Below, piece after piece: positions 53,635 to 63,989 of a DNA stretch of 64,000 bases (position 1 is its first letter; each line of letters begins with the position of its first letter). The DNA comes from Planctomycetota bacterium (GTDB lineage: Bacteria > Planctomycetota > Planctomycetia > Planctomycetales > Planctomycetaceae), in NCBI GenBank assembly GCA_027618475.1, contig JAQCEJ010000003.1:1-64000 (forward strand). The letters are read 5' to 3'. A program made the translations under genes and the position numbers. The notes under the pieces are model-generated. The model did no database searches, had not been told where the DNA came from, and worked only from the letters and a program-made list of their open reading frames with translations.

Positions 53635-54510
53635 CATGGCATTTGCATTTCTCAAATGTGCGGCGCGTGATCGGTTGCCGTGGCGAGCGCATCCGGGCGT
53701 GACGTGGGCGAACAGCCGATTGATTTTATCTTGCAGTTTTGCCGAATGTTGCTGCGGCTGATTCCGCTGACTCCACTCGACCCATTGCCCCCACGAGACT
53801 TCGCAGGAGTGCCGTTGGTTCGACGATTCGTTGAGAACGCGATGTCGCAAGGGCATTCCCCGGACAATCATCGCCACACTGACAACACCCGCCCCGAACA
53901 GCACCCACGCGAGCTGCGGATAAGCCCCCGCCAAAAATCGGTCGATGAATTGGTGGGATATCCAAAACTGGCAGCCAACGATGAGTAATGCGTATGCCAT
54001 GGGGACAAATACAGCCATCGCTCTGAATTTGTCCGCCGCGGGATCTCCTTCCAGCACCCGGTCGTGAGTCAGTTGCATCGTCCCCCACGGAATGAATAAG
54101 AGACCATAGAAGGCCGCCGCGGCGAGCAAATCGGCGCGCAGGGCGAACATCAACATCAGCGACTGGATGCCCCACATCAAGACGATCATCGCAGTCAACA
54201 CGATCTGATGCGGCAACCAAAACCGCGGCGCGACGGCACCGACGGTCGTCACAGTCTGAGCGCGAAACTGTAACCAAAGCCCGGCGATAAGGGCGAGTTG
54301 CGCCTGAAGAAGCAAGCCGATCACCGCCCGGGACGGAATCCCCTCCGAAATGAATCCGCCGATGCACAAGCCAATGGTAGCCAGCACATAACACACATAA
54401 CAACCGAAGAAAAACCACAACGTTTTTCGCGTGGTGTAGGACTTGATGACCCAGTAGATTTGGTTGTCCATCGAAATGCTCCACAACGGATATTTGTCTA
54501 ACGACGTCAT
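53635..54510 (-). CDS. ABC-type permease, N-terminal part (ORF 53545..54510)
   Basis: Multi-TM; in-frame to MSGKK at A7 tract 53623..53629, after which the reading frame loses membrane-protein character. Confidence 0.6.
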
Positions 54511-54605
54511 TCCCCAGCCTCGGAGAGGCGGCCGTCAATAGCCTGGTGGCGGAAGCCCCAGGTAGTAATTTGTCGATGGCATCCAAGCCCCGGCGGGGCG
54601 ACAGA
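54511..54605. repeat. Hairpin-rich interspersed repeat between permease and ATPase genes
   Basis: cctggtggcggaagccccagg and gccccggcggggc hairpins; non-coding by context. Confidence 0.5.
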
Positions 54606-54711
54606 TGAATTGTTCGAATCATTATTAACGACGCAACAACGTTGCATCACATCGAATTGACATTGGTCCGGTCTTTATACTTTTCATGTTACGTTCACCC
54701 CTTCGGGGTTC

Positions 54712-55608
54712 TCAGGCCACCGGCGTCAACCGGCTGTTCATTTCCACAAAAATCTCCTCCAGATTAAGATCTTCTACGCTTACCGTGGCGTTCCATTTTT
54801 GCCGCAAGAGCGAGAGCAAAGCATCATCGGCTCCGACGACTGTCGCGAGGGCGATCTTGCCGCTGACTTCGGTGTGCAGGGCCTGAGGAACTTCGAAGTC
54901 GGCTGTAAATTCCCACTCGCCGGCGATGCGGATGCGCTTCACGCGATCTTTTAATGCATCGAGTTCTTCGAACAGGCTCACTTCGCCCGCTTTGAGCATC
55001 ACCACGTGCGAGGCGACTCGTTCCAAATCGGATGTGATGTGCGTCGAGAACAGAATCGTTTTGTTCTCCTCCTGGGCGAATTCGAGCAGGCTCCTTAAAA
55101 ACTCGCGGCGGGCCAGCGGGTCTAATGCGGCGACCGGTTCGTCGAGGATCAACAAGTCGGGACGCGGGCCCATCGCCAAGAGCAGGCCGAGTTTTTGCAA
55201 CTGGCCGGGGGAGAGGGGACCGATGCGATGGGTGCGGGGGATGTCCCAGTTATTGATGAGCTTGTCCATCAGCTTGGCGTCCCACTTCGGATAATACGCC
55301 GATGTGTATTGGATGATCTGTTCGACGGTCATCCACGAATACAATCGGATGTCTTGCGGGACGTAGCCGAGACGCTCTTTGACCTCGGCGGAGAGGTGCA
55401 GCGAATCGTCGCCCAGGAGTTCGGAGTTGCCCATCGTCGGACGGAGCAGACCGACGAGGCATTTGATGAGGGTCGATTTGCCGGCTCCGTTGGCACCGAG
55501 CAGGCCGACGACGGTACCGGCGGGGATGTCGAGCGTAATACCCCGCAGGACTTGCGTGCTGCCGAAGTTTTTCCAGAGGTTGCCGGTGCGAATGGCGAAG
55601 TCGGTCAT
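54712..55608 (-). CDS. ABC transporter ATP-binding protein
   Basis: GLLGANGAGKSTLIKCLVG; LSPGQLQKLGLLLAMGPRPDLLILDEPVAALDP. Confidence 0.95.
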   Translation of the reverse strand: MTDFAIRTGNLWKNFGSTQVLRGITLDIPAGTVVGLLGANGAGKSTLIKCLVGLLRPTMGNSELLGDDSLHLSAEVKERLGYVPQDIRLYSWMTVEQIIQYTSAYYPKWDAKLMDKLINNWDIPRTHRIGPLSPGQLQKLGLLLAMGPRPDLLILDEPVAALDPLARREFLRSLLEFAQEENKTILFSTHITSDLERVASHVVMLKAGEVSLFEELDALKDRVKRIRIAGEWEFTADFEVPQALHTEVSGKIALATVVGADDALLSLLRQKWNATVSVEDLNLEEIFVEMNSRLTPVA

Positions 55609-56000
55609 GGTCGTTGCTCCCGCAAATGTTTTTTGACCTGGTCGAGAATGTGATCGTCGGTCAGCCCGAGTTGCAGACCGCGGGCGACAAGCTGGTCGAT
55701 GAAAGGTTGCAGTTGTTCGCGGCGTTGGGTAAGCGTGCCGGAATCGGTTTGCTCGCTGATGCGCATCCCCTGCCCGCGCTCGCGTTCGATGAGCCCCTCG
55801 GCCTGCAATTTGGCATAGGCTTTGGAGACGGTCATCATGTTGATTTCGAGTTCGGCGGCCATCTGCCGGACGGAGGGCAACATGTCGCCGGGTTTCAGCC
55901 GTCCGCCGGCGACGAACGCGCGGACCTGATCCATAAGCTGCCGATAGATCGGCACGCCGGAGGAAGGATGAATCGAAAACTCGAACGGTTCATGCTGCAT
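55605..56000 (-). CDS. GntR family regulator (YtrA-type)
   Basis: VPIYRQLMDQVRAFVAGGRLKPGDMLPSVRQMAAELEINMMTVSKAYAKLQAEGLIERERGQGM; ATGA overlap with ATPase gene. Confidence 0.94.
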   Translation of the reverse strand: MQHEPFEFSIHPSSGVPIYRQLMDQVRAFVAGGRLKPGDMLPSVRQMAAELEINMMTVSKAYAKLQAEGLIERERGQGMRISEQTDSGTLTQRREQLQPFIDQLVARGLQLGLTDDHILDQVKKHLREQRP

Positions 56001-56129
56001 ATGTGTATTACAACAGTAATGCACGTGAACGTCAAGGGGTGAGGGGCGAGAGGTTGGGGATTAGGGGTTGAAGAATCTCATGAAGGCGTGACTACGCGCC
56101 TGGTAGTGGAAAGTGTATCATCTCGCGAC

Positions 56130-56345
56130 ATGGGGAATTCACAAGACAGATTCCGAGTCGACAAGACGGCGTTCTCTGTGGTTTCGCTCCACGACGAGCC
56201 AGATGACGTGGCATATTGGCGTAGCAAAACGCCGCAAGAACGTCTGGAAGCTACAGAGTTGATGCGACAGGTCATTTATGGGTACGACCCGGCTACCGCC
56301 CGATTTCAAAGATTTTTTGAAATTGCTGAACTCGAAACGCGTTAA
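56130..56345 (+). CDS. Small hypothetical partner protein (71 aa)
   Basis: MGNSQDRFRVDKTAFSVVSLHDEPDDVAYWRSKTPQERLEATELMRQVIYGY...; overlaps downstream nucleotidyltransferase. Confidence 0.7.
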   Translation: MGNSQDRFRVDKTAFSVVSLHDEPDDVAYWRSKTPQERLEATELMRQVIYGYDPATARFQRFFEIAELETR

Positions 56346-56730
56346 GTACCTGCTGATAGGTGGGTATGCGGTTTCATACTATGGTTATTCTCGTGCGACG
56401 GCAGACATTGATATATGGGTCGCTATCGACCCGAAGAACGCCCAGCGCATAACCAGCGTGATTCGTGATTTTTTTGATTGTGAAGTCGAAGGGGCGACTC
56501 CGGAATTGTTCACGCAGAAGAATAAAATCGTACGTATGGGTGTTCCACCGTTTCGAATCGAAGTCCTGACGACGATATCAGGAGTGGAATTCGACGACTG
56601 TTACCTGAAACGAAAGCGTGTTTCAATCGACGGAATTAAAGTTTCGCTGATCAGTCTCGAAGACCTGAAGGTTAACAAACGAGCAAGCGGGCGGCATCAG
56701 GACTTGAATGATTTGGAACATCTCAAGTGA
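56278..56730 (+). CDS. Nucleotidyltransferase-fold protein (AbiEii/MNT-like)
   Basis: YLLIGGYAVSYYGYSRATADIDIWV (GG...DxD). Confidence 0.82.
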   Translation: MGTTRLPPDFKDFLKLLNSKRVKYLLIGGYAVSYYGYSRATADIDIWVAIDPKNAQRITSVIRDFFDCEVEGATPELFTQKNKIVRMGVPPFRIEVLTTISGVEFDDCYLKRKRVSIDGIKVSLISLEDLKVNKRASGRHQDLNDLEHLK

Positions 56731-56879
56731 TACATGACGACTTTTTTGCTGCGTCAGATTTTCTGAACTCAACCAAACCGCGCATGTCTTAGGACTCTTG
56801 TCTCTCGACGCTTGATTTCCTAAAACGGTCTTGAGTCACGATCCTATTGCATTTTATCCCACCGGAGAAACGTTCAGCC

Positions 56880-58112
56880 ATGGCCAGGATTAACGAAAAC
56901 TTTTTGAAGCTCAAAGCCGGTTATCTGTTTCCTGAAATCGGTCGGCGGGTGACGCAGTTTGCTCAGCAGAATCCCGAGGCGAAAATCATTCGGCTGGGGA
57001 TCGGCGATGTCACCGAACCGCTGCCGGCGGCGGCGATCGCCGCGATGCACGCCGCCGTCGACGAGATGGGAGAACGAGCGACATTCAAAGGATACGGCCC
57101 CGAACAAGGGTACGATTTTCTGCGCAACGCGATTGCGAAGCACGATTATGAGTCGCGCGGTTGCGACGTCGACGCCGATGAGATTTTCGTGTCGGACGGC
57201 TCGAAGTGCGACACGGGGAATATTCTCGATATCTTCGGACTCGACAACGTCGTCGCCGTCACCGATCCCGTCTATCCCGTGTATGTCGACACGAACGTGA
57301 TGGCGGGACGTACGGGGACGGCCGATGACGCCGGGCGGTTCGGCGGGCTGGTTTATATTCCCGTCACCGAAGAGAACAATTTTGTGCCGGCGATCCCCGA
57401 ACAGCACGTCGATCTCATCTATTTGTGCTATCCCAACAACCCAACGGGGACGGTCGCGACGCAAGAGACGTTACAGAAGTGGGTCGATTATGCGAAGGCC
57501 GAGAAGGCCGTGATCTTGTACGATTCGGCATACGAGGCGTATATCACGACGCCGGGGATTCCGCACTCGATTTACGAAATTCCGCGAGCCCGCGAGGTGG
57601 CGATCGAGTTCCGCAGCTTCAGCAAGACGGCGGGGTTCACCGGAACGCGATGCGCGTATACCGTCGTGCCGAAGTCGTTGAAAGGATCAACGGCGACCGG
57701 CGAGGCAGTCGACTTGCACCGGTTGTGGAACCGGCGGCATTGCACCAAGTTCAACGGCGTGCCTTATATCATTCAGAAGGGGGCCGAGGCCGTCTACTCG
57801 AACGAAGGAAAACAGCAGGTGCAAAACTTGTTGTCGTTCTATCTCGAAAATGCCCGGTTGTTGCGCGAGGGGTTGCAAAGCGTCGGCATCACGGTGCATG
57901 GCGGAGTCGATGCACCGTACGTCTGGCTGAAAACACCCAATAATCTCAGCAGTTGGGATTTCTTCGACCGTCTGCTTGGCAAAGCCCACCTGGTTGGAAC
58001 ACCCGGCAGCGGCTTTGGCGCAAGCGGCGAAGGGTATTTCCGTTTGAGCGCGTTCAACAGCCGGGCGAACATCAACGAAGCGGTGACGCGGTTTCAGCAG
58101 GCTGTACGGTAA
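56880..58112 (+). CDS. dapL: LL-diaminopimelate aminotransferase
   Basis: [66 protein letters not shown]. Confidence 0.95.
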   Translation: MARINENFLKLKAGYLFPEIGRRVTQFAQQNPEAKIIRLGIGDVTEPLPAAAIAAMHAAVDEMGERATFKGYGPEQGYDFLRNAIAKHDYESRGCDVDADEIFVSDGSKCDTGNILDIFGLDNVVAVTDPVYPVYVDTNVMAGRTGTADDAGRFGGLVYIPVTEENNFVPAIPEQHVDLIYLCYPNNPTGTVATQETLQKWVDYAKAEKAVILYDSAYEAYITTPGIPHSIYEIPRAREVAIEFRSFSKTAGFTGTRCAYTVVPKSLKGSTATGEAVDLHRLWNRRHCTKFNGVPYIIQKGAEAVYSNEGKQQVQNLLSFYLENARLLREGLQSVGITVHGGVDAPYVWLKTPNNLSSWDFFDRLLGKAHLVGTPGSGFGASGEGYFRLSAFNSRANINEAVTRFQQAVR

Positions 58113-58140
58113 GTGGCTGGCGCTACGCTGTGATTCGCTG

Positions 58141-60039
58141 TTAACCTTGGGACGACGAATTCGCAGCGTCTGCACTTACTGGTGCCGACTCGCTTGATGG
58201 CATATCGGCTGTGGCGTCGGTTGGCGTTTCGTCGGTTGGTTCCGACTCAGCCGGCGGTGTTTCGGACTTTGTCTCAACCAGTGCAAACAACGACGTCTTG
58301 CCGAACGGCTTCATGCATTTCGGACATTTAAACTTGGCGATACCGCTGCCGGTTTTGCCACCGATTTTTTCTTTCTTACGTCCGTCTTCACTGACGATCA
58401 GACCGCAGCCTTCACATTTTCGACCGATGAGTTGCAGCGTGTAGTTTTTGTCGGCCTGGTAATAGTCGACGTTCTTGAGAATGTGCAGCACCTGTTCGGT
58501 ATAATGGCATTTCTGTTCGTCAAACTCATCGCGCATCGGTACGCCGATGTCTTCACCAAGCCCTGTGATGCCGTACAGGTCGCTGATGATCGCACAGAAG
58601 TCGCGGAACTGCGAAAGCGGAAACGAGAGATAATGCGGGAACGGCATGTCGTCGGTCTTGGGAAGCATAATGGCGATGCGTCCCTCGCCGAAGACCTGAA
58701 CTCCGGCGAACATCGACTCATGTTCGTACTGTACCGGCTGAACGACACGGATTTCGCGAAATTTGTCGACCGGAATGGTTATCTGACTGGCGAGCGTCAG
58801 TTCGGCCGCTGGTTTTCCTTCCTTGAGTTGCCCGATAAGCGTTTCTCGGGCCGCCGGTTTCTTCTTGTCTGCGCCGCCGAACAATCCCCCCTTTTTGACG
58901 AGATTGACCAGCATGATGCTGTCGTTCGAGAAGAAAATGTCGTGCAGGACTTCGGTGCCAAGCAGGCTTCCGGGTTTCAGTTTGAGTTTTTGAGGGTCAA
59001 CCACGAGCAACGCGATGTCGGCGAGACTGCGGGTGAAATTTCCTCCATCGATCGTATGTGGATCGGTCGATTGCGGAACGGCAGGGGACGCACCAGACGT
59101 CTCGACCGTATCGGGTTTTTGCTCCCACATCTGGTCGGGGACGATGAACAGCGATTTGCATTTCGGACAACGCCCCGACATGCCGCGATGCCGTTCTTTG
59201 ACTTCGATGCGATGACCGTTGGGGCAAAAGACGATCACTCCTTCGGGGTTTGAGGAGCGCCGGCGGCGGCGGCCCGACTGCTGGCGTTTTTGAGATTCGA
59301 CCTCTTCCTGAAGAGCGACATTCAGCAGCACATCGCCGGCGGTTGCTTCGGAGTGCGCAATCTCAGGACCGGAATTGGTCGTGGAGGAATCTGCGGCCGC
59401 GTCGGTTTGTCCTTCCGCAGCGGGTGTATTGGTTCCCTGCTCTGTCGGGTTTGCTGCGGCGTCGGTCTTCGACGGAGTCTCGGCTGGAGAACCGGAAATC
59501 GAGTAGGTGTTGGATTCTTCCCCTTTGACGACCTTAGGCAATGTCGACGAACCCGATTGACCTTGCGCCGGTTGATTTTTCTTCTCGGGGCGCTTTATCT
59601 GGGCATTGATCTGCACGCCCTCGTCGAGTTCAAAATCCAATTCGCCACCGTCGTCAGCCGATGTGTTGGCGTCGTCATGTGAAACATTGCGGTGTCGTCC
59701 CGCCGAGCGGCTGTGTTCGATGATCGACTCTGCAGGAACGATCATGTCCTCCTGCGAAACGCTGTAAATAATCGGTCGCGGCTTCGAGATCCGCTGGCGG
59801 TAAGATTCGGCAATCTCTTCCTGCATGAAGGCGCCGCAATTCCAGCATCGCACCAGGCCGATGCGCACCATCTCGTGACACGAGCTGCATTCTTTCTCTT
59901 CGTCCGATGGCGCTGTCGGCGTTTTTTCCACCGAACCTGACGCTTTACCATCGAGAACGAAACCGCACGAGGGGCATTGAGGCGTGTCGTGGAGCAACAT
60001 CTCGCGGCACGACGGACAAGGTTTCATCGCCAGATTCAT
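58141..60039 (-). CDS. Multi-zinc-ribbon protein
   Basis: Paired CxxC: CPSCREMLLHDTPQCPSCG, CSSCHEMVRIGLVRCWNCG, CPNGHRIEVKERHRGMSGRCPKCK, CEGCGL...KCPKCMKPF. Confidence 0.75.
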   Translation of the reverse strand: MNLAMKPCPSCREMLLHDTPQCPSCGFVLDGKASGSVEKTPTAPSDEEKECSSCHEMVRIGLVRCWNCGAFMQEEIAESYRQRISKPRPIIYSVSQEDMIVPAESIIEHSRSAGRHRNVSHDDANTSADDGGELDFELDEGVQINAQIKRPEKKNQPAQGQSGSSTLPKVVKGEESNTYSISGSPAETPSKTDAAANPTEQGTNTPAAEGQTDAAADSSTTNSGPEIAHSEATAGDVLLNVALQEEVESQKRQQSGRRRRRSSNPEGVIVFCPNGHRIEVKERHRGMSGRCPKCKSLFIVPDQMWEQKPDTVETSGASPAVPQSTDPHTIDGGNFTRSLADIALLVVDPQKLKLKPGSLLGTEVLHDIFFSNDSIMLVNLVKKGGLFGGADKKKPAARETLIGQLKEGKPAAELTLASQITIPVDKFREIRVVQPVQYEHESMFAGVQVFGEGRIAIMLPKTDDMPFPHYLSFPLSQFRDFCAIISDLYGITGLGEDIGVPMRDEFDEQKCHYTEQVLHILKNVDYYQADKNYTLQLIGRKCEGCGLIVSEDGRKKEKIGGKTGSGIAKFKCPKCMKPFGKTSLFALVETKSETPPAESEPTDETPTDATADMPSSESAPVSADAANSSSQG

Positions 60040-60323
60040 GCTGATACTCTGCTAATATGTGAACGTGTCAGATGTCGATTTCGGATGCTTTTCAGCTTAC
60101 CACAGTGCCTGCTCATTTTCAGCCCAAAATGGGACCGAGCGATGAACAAATCGGGCAAAGCTCCGCAGAACCGGTTCCAGCGGTCAAGTCGCTTCCGAGG
60201 AGAATAACCCGATGCAACGGCGAAAAGTCACCCCAACGGATCACATCCGCTTCCAAAATCGATGCCAACTTCACGCATTAACGCGGTCGTAATGAATGTA
60301 CGGAGTGATCGCAGTGGTCACCG

Positions 60324-63300
60324 TTACGTCACAGGCCATTGATCGATATCGTCGCAGATATCCAGATTCAATTCCTTCTCGACACTTTCGGGAGCCGCTC
60401 GATCGTCGGGCAACCCTGAAATCGGCTCTTCCACAGCCGGCGCATTCGTATCTGCAACGATATCAGTGGGTTCGGTCGCATTCACAGGCAGATCAACGGG
60501 TTGCCAGATGCGCCACCAGTTATCCGACAGCTCGCCGAACGGACGGAATTTTTCGACGGTGCCAAGATCGGAACGATGCAGCAGCGCGCGATGGACACCG
60601 AGTCGTCCCGCCTCCGGGGTATCGATTAATTGGCTCGAATCGGCGGAACTCATCGGGAACAGAATTCGCATCTCGAATTCGCGAAGCAGTTGCATGCCGA
60701 GCCAGCGCATCGCGTTGCTGTTTGTGTCGCACCACACCAGCAGATGCAAACCGACCGACGGGCCCCGTTTCAAGATTTCGGCGAACTGCTGCGACGAACT
60801 GAGACGCTTTTCGGCATCGTGGCGGCCAAAACCAAAATCGTCGTCGCTCTTGCGGAGCGTCCGAAATCGTGCGACATCAAACACGATCAGCACCCGCGTC
60901 GAGAATTCTTGATCGGCCCTCTCTTCGCGGCGTTCCAGTTCTCGCATGTAATTTTCGAGTACATCCGCGGCATCGGAGGGACCGTAAACAGCGACATCGT
61001 CCGGACGATACGCTTTCATGACCGATGAGAAGCGACGCCAGAGAGTGTGCTCATCCGATTGTGCGGCGCTGCCGTCGAGAATGCTCACCACCGGAACGGT
61101 TCGAGCTGAACTCTCTTCGGATGACGGATCGGCCGGTCCATCGGTGGGAGAGACCTCTGCTAAAAGGCTCGCCGACGCGACAGCCATCATACCTGCCGCT
61201 GCAGTCGGTTGTTGACCGACGAGCAGCAGATGACAACCGTTTTGACGTTTGAGTGTGACCGAAGGAGGGGATGTCAACGACACTGCTTCACCGAGCCATA
61301 TCGAGGGTTCGAATTCTTCAGAGAATTCGGCCTCGTGTTTCGTCATCGCATCGGCGTGAGTCAAGCGATTCCAAAGTGTAACGATTTCGGAATTGAGCAT
61401 CGGATCGGCGGGACGATGTCCTTCGAAGACGAGAGCCGGCGCTGTCATGATGCCGCATTCGTCGGCGCGGTCTTTGATCTTCTGCAGATATTGCTCGCGC
61501 TGCGTCTCCGACAACCAGGCGATTTGAAAATTGTGATTCCCTTCAACCAGTCCATTGGCGTCGTTGTAAATGGCTTCACCAGGACGCGTTAACCGGCGGG
61601 CAGCCGTATTTTCTTCGCTGAGTATCAGATGGGCATCGGCTTCGCTGCACTGCAGTGCAATTCGGACATGCATCTGTCCAAGGGTACTGCGAGCGAGGGT
61701 GTACGCGCCGCCGAGTGTCTGCGAACCGAGCAACACGTGAATGCCGAATGCACGCCCTTGTCGGACGAGCCGGTCGAGAAACAGACTTGCCGCCTGCGAA
61801 TAACGGTCGTCTTCGACGAAGAATTCCTGAAACTCATCGACAATCAGCATCACTCTTGGGAGCTTCACCTCCGGATGCGCTTGACGGTACGATGCGAGAT
61901 CCTGCACTCCCGCCTGGCGGAATTTTTCGCCCCGTTCCTGGAGCAGGCGATCGAGACGTTCGAGCACACTGATGCCGAATTCGCGGTCGCTTTCGATCGC
62001 AATCACGCGTGCATGCGGCAAGGCGTGAGAAGCGTACGTTTTGAATTCGACCCCTTTTTTGAAATCGATGAGATACAGTTCGATCTGGTCGGGCGAATAA
62101 TGTAATGCTACGTTGGTAATGAGTGCATGCAGAAACGACGACTTTCCCGAACCCGTCTTGCCGGCGATGACGACATGTTGCGACGTCCCGCCCCCCAGTT
62201 TCAATTGCTGCCACTGTGAGGGACCGCTTCGTCCCAGCGGAATATGAATGCCATGCGCGCTGTCTGACGACCACATCCGATCGGGCGTCGGGGCAATACG
62301 GCTGAAACTCACCTCGACCCGTTTCGCCGCACGGGCAAGCTCGCCAAATTGTCTGAGCGAACGACTCAACTCGTCATGCGGCGGCAACTCATCCGACGCC
62401 ACAACGAGTTTTTCCAATCCGGCGAGACCGGGATGAAATCCTCCCTGTTTCCATTTCCAGACCGTTGCCATTTTTTCAAGATCGACGTTTTCGAACGCTT
62501 GCGGCAATTGAGCTTCGTTGTTGATTCCGATGACCGTCCATATGCCGCACCGCGGACCGGTCCGCATAATATTGAGCAACCGGCGGGCTGATTCTTCGCT
62601 GAAATTCGTAGGGAAATCGGCGATGACCAGCAAATGGTACGGTTCTGCGACTTCTCCGGCAGCACGGTTGTATTCGGCAAGCGTCGCGAATTCATTCCGC
62701 AGGTACGACTGCAATATATGTTCGATCTGTTCACTGATGTGCATCAGCCGTTGGTCGATGGCCTGCTCTTCGGTAAGAATTCGCCCCGAGATCAGCGCAT
62801 CGTCGTAGTCTTTCAGATGCATGAACGCCGAGAAGTTTTCTCCCAGTCCAACGGGATCAATGATCGTCGATCGTAATTGTCCAGGGGGAAACGCCGTCAG
62901 CCAGCGATAGAGAGCAAGTTGTAGAATCTTGAGCGACTCACGTCGGCCTTGTCCGCGAAACATGAGAACGAGCGACGAGACGTCGAGTAACGGAATCGCC
63001 GCCGGCAGGATGTATTGTAAAGGTAACGACGACAATCGCGGATCGCGCGGCGTGGCGTCGTCCCACTCTGAGACGTCGAGTCGGTATTCTCCCACGCGAA
63101 TCGCCTCGGGTAACAGCAGCGATTCGCCGACAGTGGCAGGAAGCTGTTCGGCACGTCGTCGCGACGGAACGGCAAGTTCGCGATGCAGATGTTCTACCGT
63201 TCCTTGAAAATAATGAATGGCCTTTTCCCAACGATGAGAGAGCATTTCCCATCGCTCCTGTGCCTGCTGACGATGGGCCGCGACGCGGTCGTGATGGGCC

Positions 63301-63989
63301 CGCTCGATTTGCGTCTTGGCCGACTGAGCCTCGGCCTGAGCCTGATGGACCTGACCGCGGTATTCGGTCTCACAACGGTCGAGTTCATCCTGCAGCTGTT
63401 TCTGAAGTGCGGCGATCTTATCGGGGAAATCGACGACCACTTGCTCGAGACCCGCGTCGCGTATGTTCGTCACTTCTCGCTGCTTGGTCGAGAGTGTTTC
63501 TCGAGCCTTTTGTAACGCCGAATCTCGCTTCTGCACGAGAGCTTCGTACCAACTGCGGACATCGCGGCGCTGTTTTTCGAGCTCGGACTGCGAATGCTTT
63601 TGCCATGCCTGAAACGCCCGCTCGCAATCGAAGATCGACTGTTTGAGCACGACCATCACATTTTCGGCATGCGAGAGCGCAATCGAATGAAGAATCCAGA
63701 TGCCGATCCAACCCAGCAGCAAACCCCCTCCCAGTGCGTACCATTGCCAATGCGACATCGGGACATCACCGGGAAAGCCGAGCAACTGCCGCATCAGAAA
63801 GAGCAAGACCATAATGGGAAGACTCATGGTCACCCAGAGTCCGAGCGGACGCAGCCCGACAAAGAGTTTACCCATCCGCTGCGCCTGCAATGCCTTCCCG
63901 GCGGCCTGGGCGTCGTTGCTCGCGGCAACAAAACGCTGATAGGATTGTTCTTCACTTACCGGCATCGGTTCAGTCGCGGATGGAACCAC
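60324..63989 (-). CDS. FtsK/SpoIIIE (EssC/EccC-like) domain membrane ATPase
   Basis: Two N-terminal TMs, coiled-coil, Walker A VIAGKTGSGKSSFLHAL, Walker B RVMLIVDEFQEFF; 5' end may extend past window edge. Confidence 0.88.
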   Translation of the reverse strand: MVPSATEPMPVSEEQSYQRFVAASNDAQAAGKALQAQRMGKLFVGLRPLGLWVTMSLPIMVLLFLMRQLLGFPGDVPMSHWQWYALGGGLLLGWIGIWILHSIALSHAENVMVVLKQSIFDCERAFQAWQKHSQSELEKQRRDVRSWYEALVQKRDSALQKARETLSTKQREVTNIRDAGLEQVVVDFPDKIAALQKQLQDELDRCETEYRGQVHQAQAEAQSAKTQIERAHHDRVAAHRQQAQERWEMLSHRWEKAIHYFQGTVEHLHRELAVPSRRRAEQLPATVGESLLLPEAIRVGEYRLDVSEWDDATPRDPRLSSLPLQYILPAAIPLLDVSSLVLMFRGQGRRESLKILQLALYRWLTAFPPGQLRSTIIDPVGLGENFSAFMHLKDYDDALISGRILTEEQAIDQRLMHISEQIEHILQSYLRNEFATLAEYNRAAGEVAEPYHLLVIADFPTNFSEESARRLLNIMRTGPRCGIWTVIGINNEAQLPQAFENVDLEKMATVWKWKQGGFHPGLAGLEKLVVASDELPPHDELSRSLRQFGELARAAKRVEVSFSRIAPTPDRMWSSDSAHGIHIPLGRSGPSQWQQLKLGGGTSQHVVIAGKTGSGKSSFLHALITNVALHYSPDQIELYLIDFKKGVEFKTYASHALPHARVIAIESDREFGISVLERLDRLLQERGEKFRQAGVQDLASYRQAHPEVKLPRVMLIVDEFQEFFVEDDRYSQAASLFLDRLVRQGRAFGIHVLLGSQTLGGAYTLARSTLGQMHVRIALQCSEADAHLILSEENTAARRLTRPGEAIYNDANGLVEGNHNFQIAWLSETQREQYLQKIKDRADECGIMTAPALVFEGHRPADPMLNSEIVTLWNRLTHADAMTKHEAEFSEEFEPSIWLGEAVSLTSPPSVTLKRQNGCHLLLVGQQPTAAAGMMAVASASLLAEVSPTDGPADPSSEESSARTVPVVSILDGSAAQSDEHTLWRRFSSVMKAYRPDDVAVYGPSDAADVLENYMRELERREERADQEFSTRVLIVFDVARFRTLRKSDDDFGFGRHDAEKRLSSSQQFAEILKRGPSVGLHLLVWCDTNSNAMRWLGMQLLREFEMRILFPMSSADSSQLIDTPEAGRLGVHRALLHRSDLGTVEKFRPFGELSDNWWRIWQPVDLPVNATEPTDIVADTNAPAVEEPISGLPDDRAAPESVEKELNLDICDDIDQWPVT

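Noticed and set aside
53726-54622. 298-aa minus-strand ORF starting MIRTIHLSPRRGLDAIDKLL
   Set aside because: N-terminus derives from the hairpin repeat and the rest is the wrong frame of the permease.
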